Translations under genes and position numbers: made by a program | Shown here: positions 1 through 7,959 of the stretch, piece by piece | How the letters are laid out: every line of letters begins with the position of its first letter | Position numbering within the stretch: position 1 is the stretch's first letter | The notes under the pieces: generated by a model | What the model saw: only the letters and a program-made list of their open reading frames with translations | What the model was told of the DNA's origin: nothing | Databases searched by the model: none | Assembly (NCBI RefSeq): GCF_012911935.1 | Contig: NZ_JAAXLA010000005.1 | Location: 1 to 64,000 of the forward strand | Source of the DNA: Pseudonocardia acidicola | GTDB taxonomy: Bacteria; Actinomycetota; Actinomycetes; Mycobacteriales; Pseudonocardiaceae | Direction of reading: 5' to 3' | DNA length: 64,000 bases

Positions 1-320
1 GGTTCGGCGGCGGGGGGCTGGACGGTGGATGGCTGCGCTGTTGCAGCGCGCCCGCTCCACCGGGTCTCGGCCTGCTCCCACAGCGCCAGCAGCCGGTCGG
101 CCGGCTCTCCGGCCAGGCGTCCGAGCGCCTCGACCGCATGCCGGGGCGGCAGCGTCGCCCCGTTGAGGTAGCGCTCCCAGGACGATTTGCTGTACGGGGT
201 CTGGGCCGCCAACGCGGCCAGGCTCAGGCCGGAACGATCCTTCAACTCCCGCAGCAGGCCCACCAGATAGGCGACGTCGGGGTCCAGCGCGGCGGGCAGC
301 GGCCGCCACCGGCCGGTCAT
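1..320 (-). CDS. XRE-type helix-turn-helix protein, N-terminal part (runs off left edge)
   Basis: About 106 codons are visible before the window edge. The protein starts MTGRWRPLPAALDPD and holds an XRE-like helix-turn-helix (residues ~15-50, with LSLAALAAQTPYSKSSWERY), followed by a Pro/Ala/Thr-rich linker. It is clearly paralogous to the N-terminus of the gene just upstream (317-1054). Its ATG overlaps that gene's TGA (ATGA), so the two are translationally coupled. By analogy the missing part probably holds a membrane helix and an outer domain, but that is not visible. Expected role: DNA binding at or near the membrane. Confidence 0.7.
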   Translation of the reverse strand, partial: MTGRWRPLPAALDPDVAYLVGLLRELKDRSGLSLAALAAQTPYSKSSWERYLNGATLPPRHAVEALGRLAGEPADRLLALWEQAETRWSGRAATAQPSTVQPPAAE

Positions 321-1054
321 GTGCGCAGCAGGGCCCAGGTGTGGGGCCCGACCTTGCCATCGACCACGGCGCCGCCCGCGCGCTGCAGCGCCATCACGGC
401 CTGCTCGGTGTGCTCCCCGAACAGGCCGTCGATCCGCCCGGGATCGAAGCCGTGGTGGGCGAGCAGGCACTGCACCTCGACCACGTCCTCGCCTGCGGAA
501 TTGAGCACGGCCAGGCGGTCGGCGGTGCTGCTGTGCCCCGCATACAGCCGGCCGTCGCGGGTGCTGAAGTCGCAGGCATAGCCCGCTGGCTGCACCGGGG
601 CCCTGGCCGAGGACCGCGGCTGCCCGGCGCTGACCAGCCATACCGTTGCGCCGAGGGCGGCCAGCACCGCAACGCTCGCGGCCACCCAGACGATGCCGCG
701 CCGCTGCGACCGCGCCGACGCGTTGATCGGCTCCGCCGCGGTGACCGCATCGACCGGGGTCTCGGGGCCGGGGGCCCGCGGCCCGGTGGGTGCGTGGGCG
801 CGTTCGGCCAGCTCCCACACCACCTGCAGCCGCGTTAAGTCGGCCCCGGCCAGCCGGCCCAGCGCCTCGACGGCCGGCCACGGGGGCACTGTCCTGGCAT
901 GGAGGTATCGCTCCCACGACGACCTGCTGTACGCGGTTTTCCGCGCGAGCGCCGCGGTGCCGATCCCGACCTGGTCCTTCAGTTGCCGTAGTCGGATGGT
1001 CAGCTCCCGCACCTGTGGCTTGAGGCCCTCAGGCAGTGCCTTCCACTGAGCCAT
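317..1054 (-). CDS. HTH - transmembrane - peptidoglycan-binding protein
   Basis: 245 aa. Residues ~15-70 form an XRE-type HTH (GTAALARKTAYSRSSWERYL). A single hydrophobic helix follows at ~120-143 (IVWVAASVAVLAALGATVWL). The C-terminal ~60 residues are a PG_binding_1 domain (VQCLLAHHGFDPGRIDGLFG, then VVDGKVGPHTWALL). With a cytoplasmic N-terminus the PG-binding domain lies outside the membrane, giving a one-piece sensor/regulator layout. The gene is first of a two-gene minus unit and is divergent from a secreted PG-binding protein at 1429. A perfect 18-bp palindrome sits between them. Regulation of the divergent gene is inference; the domain order is direct observation. Confidence 0.75.
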   Translation of the reverse strand: MAQWKALPEGLKPQVRELTIRLRQLKDQVGIGTAALARKTAYSRSSWERYLHARTVPPWPAVEALGRLAGADLTRLQVVWELAERAHAPTGPRAPGPETPVDAVTAAEPINASARSQRRGIVWVAASVAVLAALGATVWLVSAGQPRSSARAPVQPAGYACDFSTRDGRLYAGHSSTADRLAVLNSAGEDVVEVQCLLAHHGFDPGRIDGLFGEHTEQAVMALQRAGGAVVDGKVGPHTWALLRT

Positions 1055-1206
1055 GTGAGCTCACCAGCCAGTCCGACTCCGCCGATTCCCGGTCTCCGCT
1101 GCCGCGAACCTACTCGATCAACGATGACACCGATCACCATGGCGTGGCCGATCGGTCCCGCCGTCCCGGCGATGCGTCAGCCCGGCGGGCGTCCCTGCAG
1201 GTCATG

Positions 1207-1224
1207 GCGTGGGACGTCCCACGC
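1207..1224. promoter_or_regulatory. 18-bp perfect palindrome in divergent promoter region
   Basis: GCGTGGGACGTCCCACGC is a perfect palindrome in the 374-bp gap between the divergent HTH gene (start 1054) and the PG-binding gene (start 1429). Position and symmetry suit an operator for a dimeric HTH protein. No other gene is visible in the gap. Confidence 0.45.
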
Positions 1225-1428
1225 TGATCCGACCTGTCCGACGGGTCTGTCGCCGCCCGCATCCGGCCCCGCACGATCGGATTGCCCGCCGGGCGGCCGG
1301 GTTCGCCGCGGCGGGCAGGCCGGCGTCGTACCGGCAGGGCAGCACGGGGCCGTGCACCGCACGGCGGCCCAAATCGTGGCGGCCTGCACGTCATCCGTCC
1401 ACGACCTCAACCGACCCGGAGGGGAATG

Positions 1429-1785
1429 ATGATCGGTAAGAAGGTGATCGCGCGCGTCGGTACGCTGACCGCGGTCGTCGCGCTGTCGGCGGTGGGCCTG
1501 GCAAGCCAGGCGTTCGCCGCACCGGGGGTGGCCCCGATCAGCGAGGGCTCTCCCAACCATCACGGTGTCTGGTGCGTACAAGCCGCGATCAACCAGTGGG
1601 CGGGTCGGACGGTGCTGTCCCAGGATGGTGAGTTCGGACCGCAGACCCGGGAGTGGGTGAAGAAGTTCCAAGCCGGCTACGGGTTGGCGCAGGACGGCGT
1701 CGTCGGCCCGAAGACCGGCGACGACATCTGGATCTTCGACGGCAGCTCGAGCTACTGCCACGGCTATGTCCCGACCAGTAGCTGA
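1429..1785 (+). CDS. Secreted peptidoglycan-binding protein
   Basis: 118 aa from the second ATG of an ATGATG pair. GGAGG at 1418-1422 is 6 nt from 1429 and only 3 nt from 1426. An N-terminal Sec signal peptide (KKVIARVGTLTAVVALSAVG, cleavage near AFA-AP) precedes a PG_binding_1 domain with DGEFGPQTREWVKKFQ and DGVVGPKTGDDIW motifs. There is one pair of Cys (WCVQ and YCHG) that could form a disulfide. No catalytic domain is present, so it likely acts as a small cell-wall-binding protein. It is divergent from the membrane HTH/PG-binding protein, whose outer domain is the same fold. Confidence 0.75.
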   Translation: MIGKKVIARVGTLTAVVALSAVGLASQAFAAPGVAPISEGSPNHHGVWCVQAAINQWAGRTVLSQDGEFGPQTREWVKKFQAGYGLAQDGVVGPKTGDDIWIFDGSSSYCHGYVPTSS

Positions 1786-1860
1786 ACGACAATTCTGATC
1801 AGCTCGGCACGAACCTCGATACGCGCAGGGCCGGCCACCGCGGCCGGCCCTGCGCGGCCG

Positions 1861-2052
1861 GCGTTCGGCCGCGCAACTCCTGGGTGCGGGCGCTTGATCC
1901 GGTGTCGTGCATGCCGAAGACGCGTCCAATCCGGCCGAGTGGGTCTCGGTGTCCTGCGGCGCGACCGCCACCGTCGGCAGGCCCAGGTAGTTGCCGATGG
2001 CGGCGGCGGTGTCGCGGGAGGGGGAGACCGCCCCCGGCCACCGCGTGCATCC
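1861..2052 (-). pseudogene. Frameshifted C-terminal remnant of an SDR/NAD(P)-binding oxidoreductase
   Basis: Read across two shifts, the minus strand gives MHAVAGGGLPL, then RDTAAAIGNYLGLPTVAVAP, then GRIGRVFGMHDTGSSARTQE. This matches the usual C-terminal tail of atypical SDR / epimerase-like proteins (AIG..LG.P....P....HFG.......SSA.T...LG). One extra C lies in a C-run near 2014 and one base is missing near 1939. No N-terminal Rossmann part is present. The rest of 1786-2356 shows no supportable gene. Confidence 0.5.
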
Positions 2053-2356
2053 GCGAACCCGCCGGGGCCTTCTCCAGCGCTCCGCAGGCGCGGCGTGACT
2101 GAGCCCGCCGCTAGCCTTGCCGGCCACAGCGCGGTGACGGTCTTGCATGTCGCGTTCGCGCTGGGTCTCGGCGCAGAGCCGCCCGGTTTCGTGACCTGCA
2201 TCGCGGAGGCCGTGGCGACGCTACGCGCCCTGCAATGACGAAACCCGGTGTCAGACCAACTACCGCATCCGGATCCTGCTCGCCGCCGAGGGCTCACGTC
2301 CCTCCCGGCCGGCCCAGCGGATGCAAGGACCCGCTCGACGCTGGCCGGTTCGCTGC

Positions 2357-3922
2357 TCACCAGCGGTTCTTCCTGCGGGCGCGGCGGGGCCGGGCGACGC
2401 GCCCCTCGGTGCGGGCGGCGTCGAGGGCCCGCTGGTAGATCTCCGCCGACGAGGTGGCCGCAGAGATGCGGCAGGCCTGGTCGTCGGTGACGGGCTGCCC
2501 CGACGGGCGGGGGCCAGAGCGCGCAGCGACGGCCGAGCGGCGCGCCTCCTCCCAGAGCTTGCGGGCGGTCTCGCGGCCACTGCCCGGCTCCGGCAGGGTC
2601 GAGGCGCTTCGCGGCTGGGGCTCAGCTGCCGAGCGCCGCGCGGCGCGGCGGGCGATCGCTTCGGCCTTGAGCCTGAGGTGGTCACCACGGATGCCGACGA
2701 CGCCGGGCGGTAGCTCGTGCAGGCGGCCTCGCCACGGTTTGAGGCGGTAGCCGAGCACGCGGAGCGGGTCGGTGGCGCCGCGCAGGGCGTCGCCGCGGTG
2801 CTGGTCGGGCCGGTCGGGGTGGTGGTCCAGGGCGTAGAGGATCCCGGCCACGCAGGCGCCGGCCTCCCACCACGGCCGCAGCAGGGCCCGGGCACGCCAC
2901 AGCGGCACCCCGGATACCCCCCGGCGGTCTAGGCCCATTCGGTTGAACAGGCACAGTGCGGCGCTGGTCCGTTCAGGGGGGGAGTCGGGGACCTGGAAGA
3001 CCGGCCAGTCAACGACACATTGACTTGCCGAGGGTGGCCGTCGGCCGCCCTGCAAGGGCTTAGTACTCACGCAAGATTGGGGGAGGTCGCCACTTTGCTC
3101 CACAGGCAGGATGACCTCGGGTTCCGGGAGGGCCTGCGTGGGTAGGGGGGTGTCGGTGACCAGGGCGTAGGTGGGGGTGCGGTTGGTGCGGGAACCGAGG
3201 AACGCCGCGGACGCGCCGCACTCGACGACCACGACCAGCCCGGCGTCGCGGGCCCACGCCAGCACCCGGGAGACGGTGCGGGTGGCACGGTCGCCGGCGG
3301 CGCCGAGCCGCTGCGCGGTGACCCCGGTGACCAGACCGGTGGTCCAGTCCATCGAGTTGACCAGCCGGCGCAGGATCTGCAGCCAGCTGCGGCGCTTGTC
3401 GGTACGCCAGTCCTCGGCGTCGACGAGCTGCACGACCCGGCGCCAGGCCTCGGCCTGGTCGGCCATGACGCGCCAGCCGGTCTCGATGAAGTGCCGCCAG
3501 CCGGGGTGCGGGGCCCACCGGCCGGCGTCGACGCGGGCGCAGGCCCGCCGGCGGCCGTAGGCCAGCGCGCGGGCGGCGGACCGGGTGAGGTCACGGCGGA
3601 CGGCGCGGGGCAGCGGCCGCCCGGTTGGGTGGCCCGGCGGCCGTGTGGGCGGCTCGACTCGTGCTGCCCGGCCACGCGGGGTCCGCGGGCGCCGCTGCGC
3701 CGCCCGGCGCAGTGCAGGGGGTGGGTTCACCCCGAACGAGTCGGGGCTGACGGCGCCGCTGCTCTGGGCGCCGTGGAACAGGCACTCCCGGCCGTCGGGT
3801 GTGGTGGCGAGCACGAACGCGCCGTCGCGGTAGCACTCGGCGCACCAGCCGAGAGCGGATTCGAGCAGGGTCGGGCCGTGTCGGGATGGCACCCGACCCG
3901 GCCCAGGGGTTATCGTGGGCAC
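2357..3922 (-). CDS. Plasmid Rep-like winged-helix protein
   Basis: 521 aa from GTG 3922. A conserved-looking core includes WRHFIETGWRVMADQAEAWR, a winged-helix-like segment (TAQRLGAAGDRATRTVSRVL, then WARDAGLVVVVE), and a later block ALLRPWWEAGACVAGILYAL then DHHPD...RVLGYRLKPW. These blocks resemble the Rep-like HTH proteins found on actinobacterial plasmids and integrative elements. That assignment is from memory of the family, not from a search. The C-terminus is basic (ARRKNRW). A CAECYRDG segment near residue 27 is Cys-containing. Upstream lie a strong hairpin and a ribbon-helix-helix gene on the same strand, as in a small replication/maintenance module. Confidence 0.5.
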   Translation of the reverse strand: MPTITPGPGRVPSRHGPTLLESALGWCAECYRDGAFVLATTPDGRECLFHGAQSSGAVSPDSFGVNPPPALRRAAQRRPRTPRGRAARVEPPTRPPGHPTGRPLPRAVRRDLTRSAARALAYGRRRACARVDAGRWAPHPGWRHFIETGWRVMADQAEAWRRVVQLVDAEDWRTDKRRSWLQILRRLVNSMDWTTGLVTGVTAQRLGAAGDRATRTVSRVLAWARDAGLVVVVECGASAAFLGSRTNRTPTYALVTDTPLPTQALPEPEVILPVEQSGDLPQSCVSTKPLQGGRRPPSASQCVVDWPVFQVPDSPPERTSAALCLFNRMGLDRRGVSGVPLWRARALLRPWWEAGACVAGILYALDHHPDRPDQHRGDALRGATDPLRVLGYRLKPWRGRLHELPPGVVGIRGDHLRLKAEAIARRAARRSAAEPQPRSASTLPEPGSGRETARKLWEEARRSAVAARSGPRPSGQPVTDDQACRISAATSSAEIYQRALDAARTEGRVARPRRARRKNRW

Positions 3923-4014
3923 GCGAAACGGCCCCTTCTGGGAGGGGATCGCCCCGGCGGTTGCCGGGTTACTGCGTCGATCGGGTGGCCGCCCGAGTCG
4001 ACGTGACGACTAGA

Positions 4015-4055
4015 CGAGGCGGCCCTTTGGCAGAGGGCCGCCTCGTTCTTTGTTT
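4015..4055 (+). terminator. Intrinsic terminator, plus-strand orientation
   Basis: A perfect 12-bp stem (CGAGGCGGCCCT / AGGGCCGCCTCG, 7-nt loop) is followed on the plus strand by TTCTTTGTTT. On the minus strand it directly follows the stop of the small RHH gene and could also end that transcript, but there the downstream sequence is not T-rich. Confidence 0.7.
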
Positions 4056-4299
4056 ACGAGGCCTTGGTCAGCGGCAGTTCCTCCTGCTTGCTGGGGGTCT
4101 TGGGCTGGCAGTAGTCCGGGGCCGGGCGCCCGAGGCATTCGGCGATCATCCGGGTGACCACGTCGGTGATCGGGATCCCGTCACGCTTGGAGATCCGCTC
4201 CACCTCGGCATGAAACTCCGCGGGCATGCGGACCGGCACCTGGACGCGGGCGCCCTTCGACTTGCGACCGGGCTTACGCCGCTGCGGAAGGCTCTCCAT
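4054..4299 (-). CDS. Small ribbon-helix-helix protein (copy 1)
   Basis: 81 aa. A basic N-terminus (MESLPQRRKPGRKSKGAR) precedes a strand and two helices (VQVPVRMPAEFHAEVERISK, then DGIPITDVVTRMIAECLG) typical of ribbon-helix-helix DNA-binding proteins. The gene at 5246-5479 has the same plan (GR.SKGAR...RMPA). A TATAAC box lies 8 bp upstream of the ATG and there is no Shine-Dalgarno, which suggests a leaderless transcript. A perfect palindrome overlaps the promoter. Likely an autoregulated plasmid-maintenance or copy-control regulator; target unknown. Confidence 0.6.
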   Translation of the reverse strand: MESLPQRRKPGRKSKGARVQVPVRMPAEFHAEVERISKRDGIPITDVVTRMIAECLGRPAPDYCQPKTPSKQEELPLTKAS

Positions 4300-4315
4300 G
4301 GGCAGGAGTTATACC

Positions 4316-4325
4316 GGTGATCACC
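4316..4325. promoter_or_regulatory. Palindromic operator candidate upstream of RHH gene
   Basis: GGTGATCACC is a perfect 10-bp palindrome just upstream of the TATAAC -10 box (4308-4313) of the leaderless RHH gene. The position suits autorepression by the RHH dimer. Confidence 0.35.
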
Positions 4326-5075
4326 CCGCGGCGGCGCGGGACGCGCCGAGGAAGTTGAATCCGATTCCGGCTGGCGGTGTCGGAGCCCGCGGATCTCGGG
4401 TCGTGCGTCGACGGCGCCCCCGCCCAGCCGCGCAGGCGCGCGCCGGGCCCGGACGGGAGGCCGGCCCGCTGCCGCGTGGCGGCTCGCGTTGTGCCGCACG
4501 GCCATCGGCGGGCCCAGCAACGCCCTAGCGGCCAGGCCCGCCACTGCAACTCGGCCGACGAAAGGGCTTGCGCCGCGGCTCCGCCCACTGACGTCGGCCC
4601 GCTCGCGCGCGGGCCGCCGGGTCTGCCTCGCCCGGACCGCGCGCCGCGCCAGGGTCGCCGCAACATCCCAGGCGCGGCGCGCGCTGTCGCTGCACCGGCC
4701 GGCACGCCGGCCCCCTGGCAATCGCGCCCGGACCCGGGGCCACGCGGTCTGCGCGCGCACCCACGTCCACGCGCCCGCCGGGCTACCGAGCTCGCGCGGG
4801 GCGGCCACCCCGCCGACCTCGACGCGGCACAGGCCGCGGCCGATCGGACACCGGTGGGCGTTGAGCGCGGTCCCTGACCATCGCCCGCAGCCGAGATGGA
4901 TCCGTGGGCTCGCCACGACGCGCAGGGCGACGAGACCGCCGACGGCCATGGTGGGCCGCACCAGCGGCAGGGGAGCCAGCCCGCACGCGGGGAGAACGGA
5001 TGCGCCCAGCTGGATGCGTGACGACGCACCGGGCTGCGCAGGCGTGGACTTGTCAGGGCGCGCGCTATTATCGAA
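4326..5075. other. Long GC-rich non-coding stretch
   Basis: About 750 bp separate the two RHH paralogues. Reading frames here have no recognisable domains and look like random high-GC translations. I see no iterons or AT-rich origin-like tract. Its only clear structured part is the right end, which leads into the candidate small RNA. Confidence 0.4.
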
Positions 5076-5196
5076 GCGCGCAGGCATGCGTGTGCGCCTC
5101 CCTTCGGGGAGGGGCTGGGTGCCGGAGCTGGCTACTCCGCGGACCCCGTTACGTGGGCCCGTTCCTCTTGCCGGAGGGACGGGCCCTAACTTTTTG
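5076..5196 (+). ncRNA. Candidate small RNA ending in an intrinsic terminator
   Basis: On the plus strand a TATTAT box (5066-5071) lies inside a 7-bp inverted repeat (GCGCGCT/AGCGCGC, 5060-5081). About 115 nt follow without a plausible ORF: a CCTCCC-TTCG-GGGAGG hairpin (5097-5112), then a strong terminator with a T-run (5155-5195). No plus-strand gene lies upstream to need that terminator. No good -35 is seen at normal spacing, so the promoter is uncertain. It could be a regulatory RNA of the Rep/RHH module; no known RNA family is recognised. Confidence 0.4.
5155..5195 (+). terminator. Strong intrinsic terminator, plus strand
   Basis: A 13-bp stem with one G-U pair (GGGCCCGTTCCTC / GAGGGACGGGCCC, 6-nt loop) is followed by TAACTTTTT on the plus strand. 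It is convergent with the RHH gene ending at 5246. Confidence 0.75.
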
Positions 5197-5245
5197 GGGC
5201 CGACTGCACTCAACCCATGTGAAGTTGGCTGTGAGTGGTGGCTGG

Positions 5246-5479
5246 TCAGGCGGTCTGGTCGAGTTCCTCCTGCACGGTGAACGGCAGCTCGTCGCGGTGG
5301 GCCATGCCGATCCGCTGAAGCTCGAGGAGCAGGTCGCTGTAGGAGACCCCGAGGGTGTCGGCCAGTTCGCGGAAGCGGTCCGCTTCGTCGGCGGGCATAC
5401 GCGTGGCGAACAGTTCCCGTGCGCCCTTCGACGGACGCCCGGCACCCTTGTGCGCCCGTCGGGCCCGTCGTGGCTCCAT
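5246..5479 (-). CDS. Small ribbon-helix-helix protein (copy 2)
   Basis: 77 aa from ATG 5479, chosen because the resulting N-terminus (MEPRRARRAHKGAGRPSKGA) matches that of the paralogue at 4299; ATG 5497 would add six residues. A strand (ELFATRMP) and two helices (ADEADRFRELADTLGVSYSD, LLLELQRIG) fit the RHH fold. The C-terminus is acidic. A CTGTTACAG palindrome lies upstream at 5504-5512. Same likely role as copy 1: a DNA-binding regulator of a mobile replicon. No ParA or toxin partner is seen. Confidence 0.6.
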   Translation of the reverse strand: MEPRRARRAHKGAGRPSKGARELFATRMPADEADRFRELADTLGVSYSDLLLELQRIGMAHRDELPFTVQEELDQTA

Positions 5480-5701
5480 GGCCGAGGATCTTGGCATCAA
5501 TAACTGTTACAGCGGTGGCGACGCGCCGAGACGAATGGGCCCAACTGCCGAACTCGCACCATCGTGGCGCCGGGACCGTCGGCCGCCGTGGGACGCCCGC
5601 GTGCTCGCGACGTCGATCACGAGGCTTGCCGGTCTTGCGGCCGCGGGCTCGGGGCCGGCTGGCCGGGAGCCGGTGCGGGCTTCATCGCTGCGGCTTCGTG
5701 G

Positions 5702-7951
5702 TCATCGGTCGCTGTGCGGGGGTTGGTTGGTGCTCGGTCCGCTGTGGTCGGTGAGGACGATGCGGACATCGACGGGCAGCACGCCGGTGTCGTCGGCGAT
5801 CACGGGGTTGAGGTCGAGTTCGGCGAGCCCGGGGGTGTGGGCGGCGAGGTGGCCGACGCGGACGAGGAAGGCGGCGAGGGTGTCGCGGTCGACGCGGGGC
5901 AGGTGGCGGTAGCCGTCGAACATCCGGGCGGCGATGGTCTCCTCGATCATCTCCAGCGCTTCGAGGTGGGTGAACGGCGCGGCGCGGAACGCGACGTCGC
6001 GCAGCGCCTCGACCATGACTCCGCCGCTGCCGAAGGCGACGACGGGCCCGAAGATCGGGTCCACTGTGGCGCCGACGAGCAGTTCGACGCCGGGGCGGGC
6101 CATCGGGGCGACGACGACGCCGGTGATCTGCGCATCCGCGACGTTGTCGGTGACACAGTCGGCGATCGCGGTCCATGCTGCTGCGACGGTGTCGGGGGTG
6201 ACGTGCAGTTGCACGCCGCCGACGTCGGACTTGTGCACCACCTGCGGGGAGACGACCTTCAGCGCGCACGCCCGCCCGTAGTCCGCGACGGCCGCGGCGG
6301 CCTCGTCGAGGGTGGCGGCCAGCGTCCATGGCCCGGTGTGCAGCCCGGCGGCCTCGACGAGCCGGCGGGCGGTGGGTTCGTCGAGGAGCCCGCCGCGGTG
6401 CCCGGTCCCGGCGCCGGTGGGCGGTGCCGGCGGTCGAAGCGTGGAGCGCTGGTCGGCGGTGGCGAGCCAGGTCCCGCGGTGGTGCAGCGCGGCAACCGCG
6501 CGGACGGCGTGGTCGATCGAGGAGAGCACCTGCACGCCGCCGTGGCGCAGGATCTGGTGGTTGGTCGGCTGGTCGACGGCGTAGCAGCTCTGGACGAGCA
6601 GCGGGATTGCGTGCTGGCGTGTCAGGGCGAGCAGTCGGTGGGCGGTGGCGTCCTCGGCGTCGCGCAGCTGGGTGTCGAAGCGCAGGTGGTAGCCGCCGTA
6701 GATGCCGACCAGCAGCACGAGCCCGACGGCCGGGTCGGTCATGAGCAGCTCGACGGCGGTGGCGAAGACCGTGGGGTCGGTGTCGGTGGCGCCGGCGACG
6801 TCGACCGGGTTGTCGATGGCGGCGGGTGGGCCGAGCAGCGCGCGCAGGTTCGATCGGGTCGCTGCGCTGAGGGTGGCGAGCTCGACACCGGCGGCGCTGA
6901 GGGCGTCGGCGGCCAGGGTGGCGTGCCCGCCGCCGTCGGAGAGCACGGCCACGCCGCGGCCCGCGGGGATCGGGGCGGTGGTGGCCAGCACCCCGGCGAG
7001 CAGGGCGAGCTCGTCGGAGCGGGTGACCAGCTCGACGCCGGCCTGGGTGAGCACCGCGGTGGCGACCGCGTCGGAGCCGGCGATCGAGCCGGTGTGTGAC
7101 AGCGCGGTCCGTTGCCCGGCTTCGGAGCGCCCGCCGCGCAGCAGCACCACGGGGCGGTGTCGGGTGGCTTCGGCGGCGGCGGCGAGGAACGCGCGCCCGT
7201 CCTGCAGGCCCTCGCAGTGCAGCGCGATGGCGCCGGTGCCCGGTAGGCCTGCGAGGTGGGTGATGCACTCGTCGTAGCGGACATCGGCCTGGTTGCCCAG
7301 CCCGATGTAGGTGTGGAAGCCGGGTCCGCGCAGGGCCCGATTGTCGGCCAGCAGCGAGATCAGCATGTTCCCGCTCTGGGTGATGGCGCTGATCGGGCCG
7401 GCCGGGACGTCGGGGACGCCGACGAGGTTCGCGCCGCTCGCGGCGTTGAGCATCCCGGAGGTGTTCGGGCCGATGACCCGGATCCCGGTCTCGGTGATCG
7501 CGGCGGTCAGCTCGGCCTGCAGCCTGGTGCCCTCGGGGCCGGCCTCGCGGAAGCCGTTGGCCAGCACCACCGCCCCGGCCACGCCTACGGCGGCGAGCTC
7601 GCGCAGCGCGGCCGGGACCGCACGGCCGGGCAGGGCGATCAGCGCCACGTCCACGCCTGCGGGCAGCTCGCCGATCCCGGTCAGCACCCGCAGGCCGAGG
7701 ATGGTCCCGCCGCGTGGGTTCACCGCGTACACCGGGTTGCGGTAGCCGGAATCCTGCAGCGCCCGAATGGCCTGGTAGCCGCGCTTGCCGGGGTCGGTGG
7801 AGGCGCCGATCACGGCGATCGACCGCGGATCGAGCAACCGGTCCAGCGCGGAGCGCGAGGGCGCGGCGCGGGCCGGGGTCTGCACGACGTCGGAGCTGGC
7901 GGCCGGGGTGGTGGTGGCGGGCCGGGCGATGTGGACGGTGCGGGGCGGCAT
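5702..7951 (-). CDS. ADP-forming acyl-CoA synthetase (fused alpha-beta type)
   Basis: 749 aa from ATG 7951. Domains in order: CoA-binding Rossmann domain (~30-160, RSIAVIGASTDPGKRGYQAI), succinyl-CoA-ligase-like domains with the phospho-histidine region (ALSHTGSIAGSDAVA), and a C-terminal ATP-grasp domain (~520-740, ALKVVSPQVVHKSDVGGVQL). This is the NDP-forming acetate/acyl-CoA ligase family, which makes an acyl-CoA from acid, CoA and ATP via ADP plus phosphate. The length fits the fused form. Only 8 bp separate it from the enoyl-CoA hydratase remnant upstream, so both probably once formed a carboxylic-acid activation and beta-oxidation operon. Substrate unknown. Confidence 0.85.
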   Translation of the reverse strand: MPPRTVHIARPATTTPAASSDVVQTPARAAPSRSALDRLLDPRSIAVIGASTDPGKRGYQAIRALQDSGYRNPVYAVNPRGGTILGLRVLTGIGELPAGVDVALIALPGRAVPAALRELAAVGVAGAVVLANGFREAGPEGTRLQAELTAAITETGIRVIGPNTSGMLNAASGANLVGVPDVPAGPISAITQSGNMLISLLADNRALRGPGFHTYIGLGNQADVRYDECITHLAGLPGTGAIALHCEGLQDGRAFLAAAAEATRHRPVVLLRGGRSEAGQRTALSHTGSIAGSDAVATAVLTQAGVELVTRSDELALLAGVLATTAPIPAGRGVAVLSDGGGHATLAADALSAAGVELATLSAATRSNLRALLGPPAAIDNPVDVAGATDTDPTVFATAVELLMTDPAVGLVLLVGIYGGYHLRFDTQLRDAEDATAHRLLALTRQHAIPLLVQSCYAVDQPTNHQILRHGGVQVLSSIDHAVRAVAALHHRGTWLATADQRSTLRPPAPPTGAGTGHRGGLLDEPTARRLVEAAGLHTGPWTLAATLDEAAAAVADYGRACALKVVSPQVVHKSDVGGVQLHVTPDTVAAAWTAIADCVTDNVADAQITGVVVAPMARPGVELLVGATVDPIFGPVVAFGSGGVMVEALRDVAFRAAPFTHLEALEMIEETIAARMFDGYRHLPRVDRDTLAAFLVRVGHLAAHTPGLAELDLNPVIADDTGVLPVDVRIVLTDHSGPSTNQPPHSDR

Positions 7952-7959
7952 CGTCGTCC

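Noticed and set aside
5564..7099. Long plus-strand open frame opposite the acyl-CoA synthetase gene
   Set aside because: It is the antisense shadow of a well-supported minus-strand gene. The translation is Gly/Asp/Val-rich with no domain.
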